A stretch of DNA of 64,000 bases from UMGS1958 sp045542415 (GTDB lineage Bacteria > Bacillota > Clostridia > UBA1381), in the NCBI GenBank assembly GCA_045542415.1, contig JAZQKZ010000042.1, positions 13,562 through 77,561 on the forward strand, written 5' to 3'. The notes beneath the pieces were generated by a model. The model did not search any database, had not been told where the DNA came from, and saw only the letters and a program-made list of their open reading frames with translations. The first letter of the stretch is position 1, and every line of letters begins with the position of its first letter. A program made the position numbers and the translations under genes. This document shows positions 24,759 to 33,953 of the stretch, piece by piece.

Positions 24759-25271
24759 TTATTCCTCCACTTTTTCTATTATTTTATCTATCAACTTATC
24801 AAGCGCAAATACGCTATCCAAAACAACCTCACCGTCCACTGGTACAATCTCACAGTTTCCGTAATGCTCCACAATTTCGTCAATGCTCTTAAAATACTGA
24901 TTCGGCAAGGGATTTTTGAGCCGATCACGCCAACGGTCAAGCCATACTTCATCATCACTGCAATCACAAAAAAATCTATATACAAATGCATCTTTAAAAT
25001 CTATTTTATCTAAAAACACTTGTAAAGATGGAGTATGCTGCAATGCAATATCGACTATTACATCTGACTGATTATCAATACAAGTCTGTATCAGTCTTGC
25101 GAGTATATCATAGCTTGCACCGTTAAGCGTACCTATATTATCCTCATATTTTGACAACGTATCAAATATATCATCTTTCCGCAAAACCGGAACATTCAAC
25201 TTCTTACTCAGCAAATCCGTAATAGTTGTTTTTCCTGTTGCTGATTTTCCACGAACCAAATACAAATTCAC
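24759..25271 (-). CDS. P-loop kinase-like ATPase (AAA_33/zeta-toxin-like fold)
   Basis: 170 residues with Walker A GKSATGKT at 8-15, a DVIVDIAL strand as likely Walker B and a lid-type segment RWRDRLKN. Resembles small NMP-kinase-like or gluconate-kinase-like proteins of unknown substrate. No antitoxin is seen beside it, so a toxin role is not supported. Starts with GTG at 25271 after GAGGTGA. It starts 14 bases after the peptidase E stop and ends three bases before the NUDIX start. Confidence 0.65.
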   Translation of the reverse strand: MNLYLVRGKSATGKTTITDLLSKKLNVPVLRKDDIFDTLSKYEDNIGTLNGASYDILARLIQTCIDNQSDVIVDIALQHTPSLQVFLDKIDFKDAFVYRFFCDCSDDEVWLDRWRDRLKNPLPNQYFKSIDEIVEHYGNCEIVPVDGEVVLDSVFALDKLIDKIIEKVEE

Positions 25272-25285
25272 TTAATATTCACCTC

Positions 25286-26014
25286 TTATTTCCGACACAA
25301 TTCCTCAACACTTTTCCACTTCGAAGATCTAATATCTTCCGAATAATATATACCATTCTTCCAATAACACTTAGCTGCCTTTGAATTTTCCTCCAAATAC
25401 AAAACTCTATACTTGTCATCAACAATCTCCAAAGCTGCCCTGTCAAGTGCCACAGCAGGCATTTTATATGTTGTTTTCATCATATTTTTAAGATACTCTG
25501 TTCTTTGCGGTTGTGTCAAAATATGAGGACAAAACAATAAATCAACCAATCCCAATCCGGTTACTCGGATTGAACCATCCGCTCTTGAATCAGACTGACC
25601 GTATCCGCACCAGCATATCGCCCCGGCACTCACTCCGCATAAAACCTTATCCTGCTCGTATGCCTTAACAAGCATTTTATCAATTTCATACTTTCTAAAT
25701 CTTTTCATCAAATTCAGCGTGTTACCGCCGCCGACATAGATTATATCCGCTTTATCAATTTTGCTTTGTGTGATTGCTTTATCCTTAATATCTTCGCTCG
25801 TCAAATAGTCCGTACAGCAACCATACATGTTGCCATAAATACCTTTCATTACTTCATAATAGTAATCCGGATATTTATTAGCTAAACCGACAAACAGGAA
25901 ATCGGGATTTTTTTTATTAGTGAGTTTTATTATTTCCTTATCAAATATTGAAGTTTCATACTGTGTGCTGTGATGACCGTTTTCACCGCCACCTATCATT
26001 ACAAATTTACCCAT
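25286..26014 (-). CDS. Peptidase E-like protein (S51 family)
   Basis: 242 residues. GKFVMIGGGENG opens the fold; the nucleophile elbow is GVSAGAICW with Ser about residue 129, preceded by IIYVGGGNTLNLM. S51 peptidases are cytoplasmic aspartyl dipeptidases or related cyanophycinase-like enzymes; this clostridial branch has no proven substrate. ATG 26014 is chosen over an in-frame GTG three codons earlier. A consensus promoter lies at 26045-26073. Confidence 0.82.
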   Translation of the reverse strand: MGKFVMIGGGENGHHSTQYETSIFDKEIIKLTNKKNPDFLFVGLANKYPDYYYEVMKGIYGNMYGCCTDYLTSEDIKDKAITQSKIDKADIIYVGGGNTLNLMKRFRKYEIDKMLVKAYEQDKVLCGVSAGAICWCGYGQSDSRADGSIRVTGLGLVDLLFCPHILTQPQRTEYLKNMMKTTYKMPAVALDRAALEIVDDKYRVLYLEENSKAAKCYWKNGIYYSEDIRSSKWKSVEELCRK

Positions 26015-26044
26015 AATTTGCACCCCATAAATTTATTTACCAAC

Positions 26045-26073
26045 ATTATACACCTTAGTAAAAATAATGTCAA
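26045..26073 (-). promoter_or_regulatory. Promoter of the peptidase E gene cluster
   Basis: Minus strand TTGACA, 17 bases, TATAAT; about 30 bases before the start codon. Back-to-back with the rnr promoter. Confidence 0.85.
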
Positions 26074-26095
26074 TTACCTAATTTTTTCTTTTTCC

Positions 26096-26124
26096 TTGAC
26101 ACAACCCGTATTTTGTTATAAAAT
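26096..26124 (+). promoter_or_regulatory. rnr promoter
   Basis: TTGACA, 17 bases, TAAAAT, about 48 bases before the rnr start codon. Confidence 0.8.
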
Positions 26125-26172
26125 TATAGAATAATGAGAAAGATAAAAACAAAAAAACGATGAGGAAAATAA

Positions 26173-28422
26173 ATGGAAAGAAAAGACAGAATTTTAGCTT
26201 ATATGAAATCAAGCGAATATATCCCTCTCCAGTTCAGCGAGCTTGCTATGGTGCTTGATGTGCCGCTTGAGGATATCGGCGAATTATCCGATATTCTTGA
26301 TGAGCTTGTTAATGAGGGTAAAATCACGCTTACCAAAAAGCAGCGTTATATGGCAGTGGATAAGAGCATGCACCTTGTAAGCGGAACTCTCCGCTGCAAT
26401 GCAAAGGGATTTTTCGGATTCCTTATCTGCGACGACGAGAATGAAGCCGATGTATTCATTCACGGTGATAATATGGAAAACGCCCTGCACGGCGACAAGG
26501 TGCTTGTCAAGATTGATTTTGAGGGACACGAAAACACAAAGCGTGAGGGACATGTAATTAAAGTTACCGAGGCAGTTAATAAAAATATAGTCGGCGTGCT
26601 GTCAAAACGTCGTGACGGCACATTTTTTGTATATCCGGATGACACACGCATATTTAAGGGCGTATGCGTGCGCAACGAAAGCTTAGGCGGTGCCGTTGCC
26701 GGTGACCGGGTAAGCGTTGAGGTGACAAAATTATCTGATAAGGGGACACTTTTCGGACGTGTACTTGTTGTACTTGGCAAAAGCGATTCCTTAAAGAGCA
26801 TGATTGAGGGTATTATTTTGGCAAATAATATCAAGCAGGAGTTTGATGAGGAAACTTTGCATGCTGCAAAAAACGCTCCCGGAGAGGTCAGTGAAAAAGA
26901 CCTTGCCGGACGCGAGGACTACCGTGACAAGCTTATTTTTACAATAGACGGTGATGATGCACGAGACTTTGATGATGCCGTTTCCCTTGATATTCTTGAA
27001 AACGGTCACTACCTCTTAGGTGTACACATTGCCGACGTGACACATTATGTCCGTGAAAGCTCGCCACTTGATAACGAGGCATTTGAGCGTGGTACAAGCG
27101 TATATCTCGCAGACCGTGTTATACCCATGCTGCCTGTTGAACTTTCAAACGGCATATGCTCACTCAACCCCAAAGTTGACCGTCTTACACTTTCCGTAAT
27201 GATGGAAATCAACTCAAAGGGACATGTAATAGCTCACGAATTAAAAAAAGCTGTTATATGCTCAAAGGAGCGTATGACATATAATAAGGTAACCTCCATT
27301 TTAGAGGGTGACGAAGAATTATGCACTGAATATTCTCATCTTGTTCCCACCATCAAAAAAATGGAGGAGCTGGCTGCAATTCTCACTAAAATGCGAGATG
27401 AGAGAGGTGCAATTGCATTTGACTTCCCCGAAACAAAAATCATTGTTGACGAGGACGGAAATCCGATTGATATCGGCAAGGCGGAGCGTGGAGTTTCAAA
27501 CAAAATGATTGAGGAATTTATGCTTTGTGCCAATGAAACAATTGCGGAGTATGCATTCTGGTCAGAGATTCCGTTCGTATATCGAATTCACGAGGCTCCG
27601 TCAGTTGAGAAGCTCACTGCATTTAACCGCTTCATCCGACCGTTCAACATGCAGATTAAGGGTCGGATTGACAATGATGAGCCTATTCATCCGAAAGCCT
27701 TGCAGGCAGTGCTTGATGAAGTCAAGGATACTCCCGAAGAAAACATGGTCGCACTCGAAATGCTGCACTCACTTATGAAAGCGGCATACAGCGAGGAAAA
27801 TGCAGGACATTTCGGACTTGCGGCAAAGTATTACTGCCACTTCACCTCGCCTATCAGACGTTATCCCGATTTGATGATTCACCGCATTTTAAAAGCATTC
27901 ATTGACGGCGATTTAGTTGGCAACAAATATCAGCATTTTACCGCAATCGTTCCTGAAGCGGCTGCACAGTCGAGCGAGCGTGAGCTCGGTGCGGAATATA
28001 CCGAGCGTGATGTTGATGACCTGATGAAAACCGCGTACATGTCAAACTACATTGGCGAAACCTTTGAGGCAACAGTTGCAAACGTTACTAATTTCGGAAT
28101 GTTTGTGGAGCTTCCCAACACTGTGGAGGGACTTGTCAGAGTTGAAAACATGAACGGTGATTATTATGTCTATGACGAAGAAAACTCTGTACTCCGGGGG
28201 GAGCATTCCGGAATCACCTATAAAACAGGCGATCCTGTAATAGTGGTTCTCGTAAACACAGATATACGAGCCCGTAAGATTGATTTTGTTCTTGAGCAGG
28301 ATATGTATCCGGGAATTTTCAGAAAATTCGAGAAAAAAGAAGTCAGTAAGCCGCACAAGAAAAAGAGTTCACGCTCCTTTAAAATAAAAAAGAGCAGGGT
28401 AAGGAATAAGAAACATGGATAA
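26173..28422 (+). CDS. rnr: Ribonuclease R
   Basis: 749 residues, usual size. N-terminal helix-turn-helix-like part (RKDRILAYMKSSEYIPLQFSE is its opening region), cold-shock domains (GFFGFLICDDENEADVFIHG), the RNB catalytic domain with TIDGDDARDFDDAVSL holding the metal-binding aspartates, HYCHFTSPIRRYPDLMIHR-like segment, then a C-terminal S1 domain (GETFEATVANVTNFGMFVEL) and a Lys-rich tail. It degrades structured RNA 3' to 5'. The next gene overlaps its stop by eight bases. Confidence 0.97.
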   Translation: MERKDRILAYMKSSEYIPLQFSELAMVLDVPLEDIGELSDILDELVNEGKITLTKKQRYMAVDKSMHLVSGTLRCNAKGFFGFLICDDENEADVFIHGDNMENALHGDKVLVKIDFEGHENTKREGHVIKVTEAVNKNIVGVLSKRRDGTFFVYPDDTRIFKGVCVRNESLGGAVAGDRVSVEVTKLSDKGTLFGRVLVVLGKSDSLKSMIEGIILANNIKQEFDEETLHAAKNAPGEVSEKDLAGREDYRDKLIFTIDGDDARDFDDAVSLDILENGHYLLGVHIADVTHYVRESSPLDNEAFERGTSVYLADRVIPMLPVELSNGICSLNPKVDRLTLSVMMEINSKGHVIAHELKKAVICSKERMTYNKVTSILEGDEELCTEYSHLVPTIKKMEELAAILTKMRDERGAIAFDFPETKIIVDEDGNPIDIGKAERGVSNKMIEEFMLCANETIAEYAFWSEIPFVYRIHEAPSVEKLTAFNRFIRPFNMQIKGRIDNDEPIHPKALQAVLDEVKDTPEENMVALEMLHSLMKAAYSEENAGHFGLAAKYYCHFTSPIRRYPDLMIHRILKAFIDGDLVGNKYQHFTAIVPEAAAQSSERELGAEYTERDVDDLMKTAYMSNYIGETFEATVANVTNFGMFVELPNTVEGLVRVENMNGDYYVYDEENSVLRGEHSGITYKTGDPVIVVLVNTDIRARKIDFVLEQDMYPGIFRKFEKKEVSKPHKKKSSRSFKIKKSRVRNKKHG

Positions 28423-29539
28423 ATTTGAAATTATAATTCCGACATTATTCGGAATGGAAGCTTTCGTGTCCCGTGAGGTTCGCCGTCTTGGCTATGAAAC
28501 CACTTCTGTAGAGGACGGACGTGTTACATTTTTAGGAGATTATGAAGCAATATGTCGTGCAAACATGTGGATAAGGACAGGCGAGCGTATTTTAATCAAG
28601 CTTGGTGAATTTAACGCACTGACTTTCAGCGAGCTGTTTGACAACGTATATGACATTGACTGGGCAAGATGGATTACTCCGAACGGCATGTTCCCGGTCA
28701 AGGGCTATTCATTAAAATCTCAGCTTGCAAGTGTGCCGAGCTGTCAGTCTATTATTAAAAAAGCTGTTGCGAAAAAGCTGTCTCTTGCTTATGGCATTGA
28801 ACAGTTACCGGAGGACGGTGAGATGTATCAGATACAGTTCTCCATAATGAAAGACCGTGTTACAATCATGCTCGACACCTCGGGTGTACCGTTACACAAG
28901 CGTGGCTACCGAAATAATTCTAACACAGCACCGTTGCGTGAAACCATTGCCGCAGCAATGGTCACCATGAGTTTCTGGAAATTTGAACAGCCGTTTTTAG
29001 ACCCGTTCTGCGGCTCAGGTACAATACCAATTGAAGCAGCAATGTTCAAACGCAATATTGCACCCGGAATAAACCGTACCTTTGCGGCACAGCAGTTCCC
29101 GTATATCGACTCTAAGCTTTGGGACAATGCATTGGAGGAGGCTAAATCCTCCATACATAATGTACCCCTTGAGATTTACGCTTCCGACATTGACCCCGAC
29201 TGCGTGAAGCTGACACAGGACAATGCAGTCAAGGCAGGTGTAGCTGAATTCATCAATGTTTCACACTGCGATGCAAGAAAAGTATTTGTTGACAAAAGCG
29301 ACGGAACAATCATAACCAATCCTCCCTACGGCGAGAGAATGGGCGATAAAAAGGAATGTGAAAAGCTGTACCGTGAGATTGGAGAAAACTTTGCCGGACT
29401 TGATAACTGGGCGAAGTATATTCTTGTTCCAAACGAGGATTTTGAAAAGCTGTTCGGCAAGAAGGCTGATAAAAAACGCAAGATTTATAACGGTATGCTC
29501 AAATGTAATATTTATCAGTATTTTAATAAGAAACGCTAA
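28415..29539 (+). CDS. THUMP-domain class I SAM-dependent RNA methyltransferase
   Basis: 374 residues. N-terminal THUMP region (residues about 1-165; FGMEAFVSREVRRLGYE is typical of the YpsC/RlmL family), then a Rossmann methyltransferase: FLDPFCGSGTIPIEAAM (SAM motif I region), EIYASDIDPDCVKLTQDNA, and the N6-adenine/guanine type motif TNPPYGERM. Most likely an rRNA guanine-N2 methyltransferase, as for RlmL-type proteins; the target base is inferred. Overlaps rnr by eight bases. Confidence 0.9.
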   Translation: MDKFEIIIPTLFGMEAFVSREVRRLGYETTSVEDGRVTFLGDYEAICRANMWIRTGERILIKLGEFNALTFSELFDNVYDIDWARWITPNGMFPVKGYSLKSQLASVPSCQSIIKKAVAKKLSLAYGIEQLPEDGEMYQIQFSIMKDRVTIMLDTSGVPLHKRGYRNNSNTAPLRETIAAAMVTMSFWKFEQPFLDPFCGSGTIPIEAAMFKRNIAPGINRTFAAQQFPYIDSKLWDNALEEAKSSIHNVPLEIYASDIDPDCVKLTQDNAVKAGVAEFINVSHCDARKVFVDKSDGTIITNPPYGERMGDKKECEKLYREIGENFAGLDNWAKYILVPNEDFEKLFGKKADKKRKIYNGMLKCNIYQYFNKKR

Positions 29540-29540
29540 A

Positions 29541-29828
29541 GAGGGTGTTGCTTAACGCAACGCCCTCTCAGCTTGTAGCTAAACCGGCTACAAGCTGTCA
29601 GACTGCGAGAAATCAGGGCAGATTTTGCGAAAATAAACTTGTCGGCGTACGTTGGTACGGTAGAGTTTATTTTCGCAAAAAACGCATAATGGCGGCGTTC
29701 CTCGATGGGACACCGCCATTCGCAAAAGAAAATTTAATTTTTAATTTACACTTTTATAAGTATAGTTATGCGTGATCTGACCAATTTATCGACGGTCTGA
29801 GAGGGGGTTGCTTAACGCAACGCCCTCT
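29541..29828. repeat. Hairpin-rich intergenic element bounded by a 28-base palindromic direct repeat
   Basis: The ends (29541-29568 and 29801-29828) are near-identical copies of a GAGGG-GTTGC-TTAAC-GCAAC-CCCTC palindrome differing at one base. Inside are three more inverted repeats: AGCTTGTAGC/GCTACAAGCT, TTTTGCGAAAATAAACT with its complement, and AATGGCGG/CCGCCATT. No convincing coding content. The right copy contains the last codons and stop of the MATE gene and probably serves as terminator for both flanking genes. Looks like a miniature, non-autonomous repeat. Confidence 0.6.
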
Positions 29829-31155
29829 TTCTCTTCATATACCAAACTGCACATGCCGACATTGTCACTGCTGCAAGTGCATTCGAAAACGTAACCGCAT
29901 ACCAGATACTGCCGACTCCTATCTTTAATATCCGTTCACATACAAAAAGTATTGCAAATCTGAATACCCAGAGCCGTGCGGCATTTACCGTTACCGTCGA
30001 GACCGTTTTACCTTGCCCGTTCAGATATCCCTTTGACGAATCATATACACCGTTCGTCCATGACCACAACGACATTATCGCAAGAAAATGTGCCCCATAT
30101 TCTATTACCTGCACGTCATCGGAAAATATATGTATAATTGCTGTTGATATGCTGTTTCTCGAGATTATAAATCCCGTAACAACAAGAAGCATACACATCA
30201 TACCCATTCCGCAAAGCCATGCATTCCCGGCTTTTTCCGGACGCCCTGCTCCCTTCGCCTGACCCGACATAATTGATACCGCATTTCCCATAGCCATTGA
30301 TGGGGACGATACTATTCCGTTTATTTTGTTTCCTATTCCGTATGCCGCAACCGCAAGTGTACCATAGCTCATTACACTCTTACTCATAAGTACAAAGCCA
30401 AAGCTCATTGCTGAATTTCCTATGCTCATCGGCAGGCTTACTTTCAATATATTTTTTATCATATGCCAATCAAATTTCATCATAGATACAGATAAGTGAA
30501 CTCTCTTTTTTCTGCTCACCATAAGCCTCATTGCAATAACTGCGCCGGGCAGCTTTGCAAACACTGTTGCAAGTGCCGCACCTGCTGCACCCCATCCCAT
30601 ATCTACAATGAACAACGGATCCAGTATCATATTCAGCACAATTCCTATAAAATTAAACACAAGCGGTTTCGCCGTTTTACCCTCAGCATTATTTATTGCA
30701 GTGTAAATATTAACGATATATAAAAGCGGAATATCAATAACCATTATCTGCTGATATGTTATCGCTATCTCTGCCACCTCTCCCACTGCACCCATCGCAC
30801 CCAGCATAGGCCTACAGAAGAAATACAAAACAATAGCGGCGACAACTGAAAAGCACATAATCAGCGCAAACAGCTGATTCGCAGCTTTTTTACATCGACT
30901 GTCGTCTCCCGCACCAAAGCATTGTGACATTACTACAGCACCGCCCGCACTCAAGCCACCGCCAAAGCTTATAATAACCGACTGTACAGGAGAAATAACC
31001 GTAATCGCTGCCATTGCCTCCGCACCAAGCTTGCCAAGCCAATAAGTATCAGTGAAATTATATAAAAGTTGTAACAGATTACCAATCATAATCGGCAGTG
31101 CTATTTTTAAAAGTGTTATTGACGTTCTGCCCTCAAGCACATTGCTTTTACTCAT
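29812..31155 (-). CDS. MATE family efflux transporter
   Basis: 447 residues with about twelve membrane spans. Family motifs: LKIALPIMIGNLLQLLYNFTDTYWLGKLG, QSVIISFGGGLSAGGAVVMSQCFGA, and a second-half VSLPMSIGNSAMSFG repeat. It exports drugs or metabolites with sodium or proton. The start is ATG 31155, nine bases after GGGGAG; the frame stays open upstream for 50 codons but enters the preceding gene. The last residues (KRALR) are encoded in the right-hand palindromic repeat. Confidence 0.92.
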   Translation of the reverse strand: MSKSNVLEGRTSITLLKIALPIMIGNLLQLLYNFTDTYWLGKLGAEAMAAITVISPVQSVIISFGGGLSAGGAVVMSQCFGAGDDSRCKKAANQLFALIMCFSVVAAIVLYFFCRPMLGAMGAVGEVAEIAITYQQIMVIDIPLLYIVNIYTAINNAEGKTAKPLVFNFIGIVLNMILDPLFIVDMGWGAAGAALATVFAKLPGAVIAMRLMVSRKKRVHLSVSMMKFDWHMIKNILKVSLPMSIGNSAMSFGFVLMSKSVMSYGTLAVAAYGIGNKINGIVSSPSMAMGNAVSIMSGQAKGAGRPEKAGNAWLCGMGMMCMLLVVTGFIISRNSISTAIIHIFSDDVQVIEYGAHFLAIMSLWSWTNGVYDSSKGYLNGQGKTVSTVTVNAARLWVFRFAILFVCERILKIGVGSIWYAVTFSNALAAVTMSACAVWYMKRKRALR

Positions 31156-31180
31156 TCTCATCATCTCCCCTATAAATAAT

Positions 31181-31200
31181 GGTCGGATACAGATCCGACC
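31181..31200 (-). terminator. Terminator after ctpA
   Basis: Perfect stem GGTCGGAT/ATCCGACC with a 4-base loop, followed by ATTATTTA on the minus strand, between ctpA and the MATE gene. Confidence 0.65.
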
Positions 31201-31207
31201 ACCATTT

Positions 31208-32731
31208 TTATTCAGTTTCCATAAGCACAGCCGGATCACCGCCAAGCATCTCGTATGCTGTATATAACTGACGGTCAACCACTGTTTTAAGCTTCTCAAA
31301 TTCATCCTCGATTTTCACTTGCGTTGCTATATCAAGTACTCCGCTTGCCGAAAGCCTGTTATCTCCCTGGAACGCCTTTATGGCATCCTTTAATTCTGCA
31401 TTAAATACCATATCACCGGCTCTTCCGTTGTAATAGCCCAACAATCCAAGCTTTTCCTTTGCCGCAAGTACGTTTTTCGTATAGTCACCCAATGACGCTC
31501 TTGTTTTAAAGTCAAAGGTGGTATATTTAGTCGAGTCAATCATCTGGGTTGTGTTATTCACAAATTCATCCGGCTCAAGTCCGACAAGGTTTATCGATTT
31601 TCCGTTACGGGTTATATACTCACCTACCGTAAGCTTAAAATACATTCCATTCTGCAACGGAAAAACCTGCTGAACAACTGCTTTTCCATATGTAGTCTCA
31701 CCCACCAGCTTACCTGTACCCGAATCCTGAATAGCACTCGCCAGAACCTCTGATGCACTCGCTGTATATTCATTTACAAGCACTACTATATCAAAGTCCG
31801 TACTTGCACCCTCAGCATAGTATGATTGGTTATTAACCTCTTCACGGTAAACGACATCTATTATTTTCCCCTTTGGTATAAGCATCTGTGCAATCTCAAC
31901 AGCCGCATCAAGCATTCCTCCGCCGTTATCACGCAGATCAAGAATAAATTTATTTACACCGTTCTCAGTAAAGAAATCAAGTCCCTCTGCAACCTCTGCC
32001 GCTGTTTCCGAGCCGAACGATGCAATCCTTAAATATCCGATATTACCCTCGAATATTCCTGCTGTTGCCGTTGCCTGCTTCACTTCCGTGCGTGTTGCAA
32101 TAATATCTATAAGCTTACCGTCGCGAAGTACTGTAACCGTTACCTTTGTACCAAGCTCACCTACTATGAGATTTCTTACTGCATTTGTAGATTTACCTGC
32201 ACAATCCACTCCGGCAACCTTTGCAATCTTATCGCCCACCTTGAAGCCGGACTGCTGTGCAAGACCGCCCTCTTCAGTGAATCCGGCAATCTCAACATAT
32301 CCCTCATTTTCAATGATTGATATGCCGATTCCGTAGAATGTTCTGTTAATATTATCCTGATATTCCTTGTATTCGGAATTTGTATAGAAATCACACCAGG
32401 GGTCAAGGCTTTTAAACATCGCTTTGAGCAAATCCCAAAGAGCTTTGTCGTTACCGTCCAGATACGATGAAAGACCTTTTTCTATAGCCAGCTCCGGTGT
32501 TACGCTTTCATCAACATACAGCTCACCTATATATTGAGCTATCTGCTCTAACGCACGGTAGTTTCCGCTGCCCTCAAATTCCTGAACCTCCGCAGCATCA
32601 TTCTCCGTTATGTTATTATTCGTAGCCGCCGCCTGCTCCGAAAAGCTGCTGTATTGTGCAAATCCTGATAACGGAACACTCACAACTGCCGCACAAAGCA
32701 TCGCAGCAATTATTCTTTTTATCATATTCAC
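31208..32731 (-). CDS. ctpA: C-terminal processing peptidase (S41, CtpA-like)
   Basis: 507 residues. Signal peptide (about 1-27, AAMLCAAVVSVPLSGFA), an N-terminal helical part, a PDZ domain (YGIGISIIENEGYVEIAGF to ATRTEVK, about 130-225), then the S41 protease core with DLRDNGGGMLDAAVEIA, NEYTASASEVLASAIQDSG (catalytic Ser) and TTYGKAVVQ (catalytic Lys). The C-terminus has a peptidoglycan-binding-like helical domain (LGLLGYYNGRAGD, IKAFQGDNRL). Start GTG 32731 has GAGG eight bases upstream. Works outside the membrane; its end-of-operon place after murI suggests envelope maintenance. Confidence 0.93.
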   Translation of the reverse strand: MNMIKRIIAAMLCAAVVSVPLSGFAQYSSFSEQAAATNNNITENDAAEVQEFEGSGNYRALEQIAQYIGELYVDESVTPELAIEKGLSSYLDGNDKALWDLLKAMFKSLDPWCDFYTNSEYKEYQDNINRTFYGIGISIIENEGYVEIAGFTEEGGLAQQSGFKVGDKIAKVAGVDCAGKSTNAVRNLIVGELGTKVTVTVLRDGKLIDIIATRTEVKQATATAGIFEGNIGYLRIASFGSETAAEVAEGLDFFTENGVNKFILDLRDNGGGMLDAAVEIAQMLIPKGKIIDVVYREEVNNQSYYAEGASTDFDIVVLVNEYTASASEVLASAIQDSGTGKLVGETTYGKAVVQQVFPLQNGMYFKLTVGEYITRNGKSINLVGLEPDEFVNNTTQMIDSTKYTTFDFKTRASLGDYTKNVLAAKEKLGLLGYYNGRAGDMVFNAELKDAIKAFQGDNRLSASGVLDIATQVKIEDEFEKLKTVVDRQLYTAYEMLGGDPAVLMETE

Positions 32732-32746
32732 TGTCTTATCCTCACA

Positions 32747-33139
32747 TTAACCAACGATTATATCTGTATCATTATAAGTACTCATTCCCTGCATAACAAG
32801 GGTATATACAAGCTTGAGTATTCCACCCCGTTCTGTTAATCCGTTGTGTATCTGATGCGTTCTTATCTCCATATCAATACCGCCGTAAGGTGTGGCATAT
32901 CTTATTGATGTCGTTTTTTTTGCGTCATAAACCAGCGTGGTTGAATATTCACCGTCACGCTTTATCTTTACGCAGTCATTGTCGGCAAATATGGTAACCT
33001 TACTGCTACCTTCTTCTGTCACTACATCATAGATAATGTATATTCTACCATTCTTCACATGAATAGTTCCGCATCCGTTTTCTTCTATAATATCAGTGTC
33101 GTTATCTATAGTCTGATGATTTATTACTTTTATTGTCAT
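32747..33139 (-). CDS. DUF1934 (YwiB-like) beta-barrel protein
   Basis: 130 residues, beta-rich with the DUF1934 pattern: IIYDVVTEEGSSKVTIF, VKIKRDGEYSTTLVYD, TPYGGIDMEIRTHQI and a final GGILKLVYTLVMQG strand. Bacillus YwiB belongs to this family; function unknown. Four bases separate it from murI, so it is part of the ddl-murI-ctpA unit. Confidence 0.82.
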   Translation of the reverse strand: MTIKVINHQTIDNDTDIIEENGCGTIHVKNGRIYIIYDVVTEEGSSKVTIFADNDCVKIKRDGEYSTTLVYDAKKTTSIRYATPYGGIDMEIRTHQIHNGLTERGGILKLVYTLVMQGMSTYNDTDIIVG

Positions 33140-33143
33140 TATT

Positions 33144-33953
33144 TCAATACTTCTCTATATCTATCTTTTCAACCTGTCCGTTTATCTTTTTCTCAAGGAA
33201 TACCGATGCAAGCTCTTCAAAGCTCTCTACGCTGTCGCTTACATAATATCTGTACGGCTCCTGCCTGCCTGATTCACAAAATGCATCCTCACGCGACAGA
33301 CGCTTCTTCAGATATATCGATACCTCTGCACCCGGGTCAATTAATGTAACACCCTCGCCCATATAGTCGCGGATTGCTTCTTTCATAAGCGGATAATGCG
33401 TACATCCCAGAATCAGCGTGTCAACTCCTGCCGCCTTGATATCCTCAAGGTATTCCTCAATAACAAGCCTTGTAACCGGTGTATTAAAATGACCGTTCTC
33501 CACCAACGGCACAAATAACGGACATGCTTTTGTAAATGTCTGCATTTCTCCGTCATATGCAGTTATCTGCTTCTCATACGAACCGCTTTTTATTGTTCCC
33601 GGTGTTCCTATTATACCTATTTTTTTGTTCTTCGTCGCACGGACTGCCGCATATACTGTTGCATCAACAACGCCGACAATCGGAACGTCAAACTCCTCTT
33701 TGATTCCCGGTAATGCCACTGATGAGGCTGTTCCGCAGGCAATCACAATCATTTTAACATCAAAGCTTTTTAAAAAGCGGATATCGCTTTTTGTATATTT
33801 GAGTATAGTTTCATGTGAACGTGTCCCGTACGGTACACGACCTGTGTCACCGAAATATATTACATGCTCATCGGGTAACTCTTCCATGATTTTCTTGACA
33901 GCCGTAAGTCCGCCAAGACCGGAATCAAATACGCCAATACTTCTGTTGTCCAT
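33144..33953 (-). CDS. murI: Glutamate racemase MurI
   Basis: 269 residues. Motifs: IGVFDSGLGGLTAVKKI, IYFGDTGRVPYGTRS, VIACGTASSVAL with the first catalytic Cys, VVDATVYAAV, and LILGCTHYPLM with the second Cys. It supplies D-glutamate for peptidoglycan. Its ATG overlaps the ddl stop as TAATG. Confidence 0.97.
   Translation of the reverse strand: MDNRSIGVFDSGLGGLTAVKKIMEELPDEHVIYFGDTGRVPYGTRSHETILKYTKSDIRFLKSFDVKMIVIACGTASSVALPGIKEEFDVPIVGVVDATVYAAVRATKNKKIGIIGTPGTIKSGSYEKQITAYDGEMQTFTKACPLFVPLVENGHFNTPVTRLVIEEYLEDIKAAGVDTLILGCTHYPLMKEAIRDYMGEGVTLIDPGAEVSIYLKKRLSREDAFCESGRQEPYRYYVSDSVESFEELASVFLEKKINGQVEKIDIEKY

Noticed and set aside
24759..25271. Zeta-toxin type toxin-antitoxin system
   Set aside because: Only a generic P-loop kinase motif is seen and there is no small antitoxin gene beside it; the neighbours are metabolic enzymes.
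29545..29775. Plus-strand 76-codon frame in the hairpin element
   Set aside because: It lies entirely in inverted-repeat sequence, has no ribosome site and looks like translated repeat DNA.
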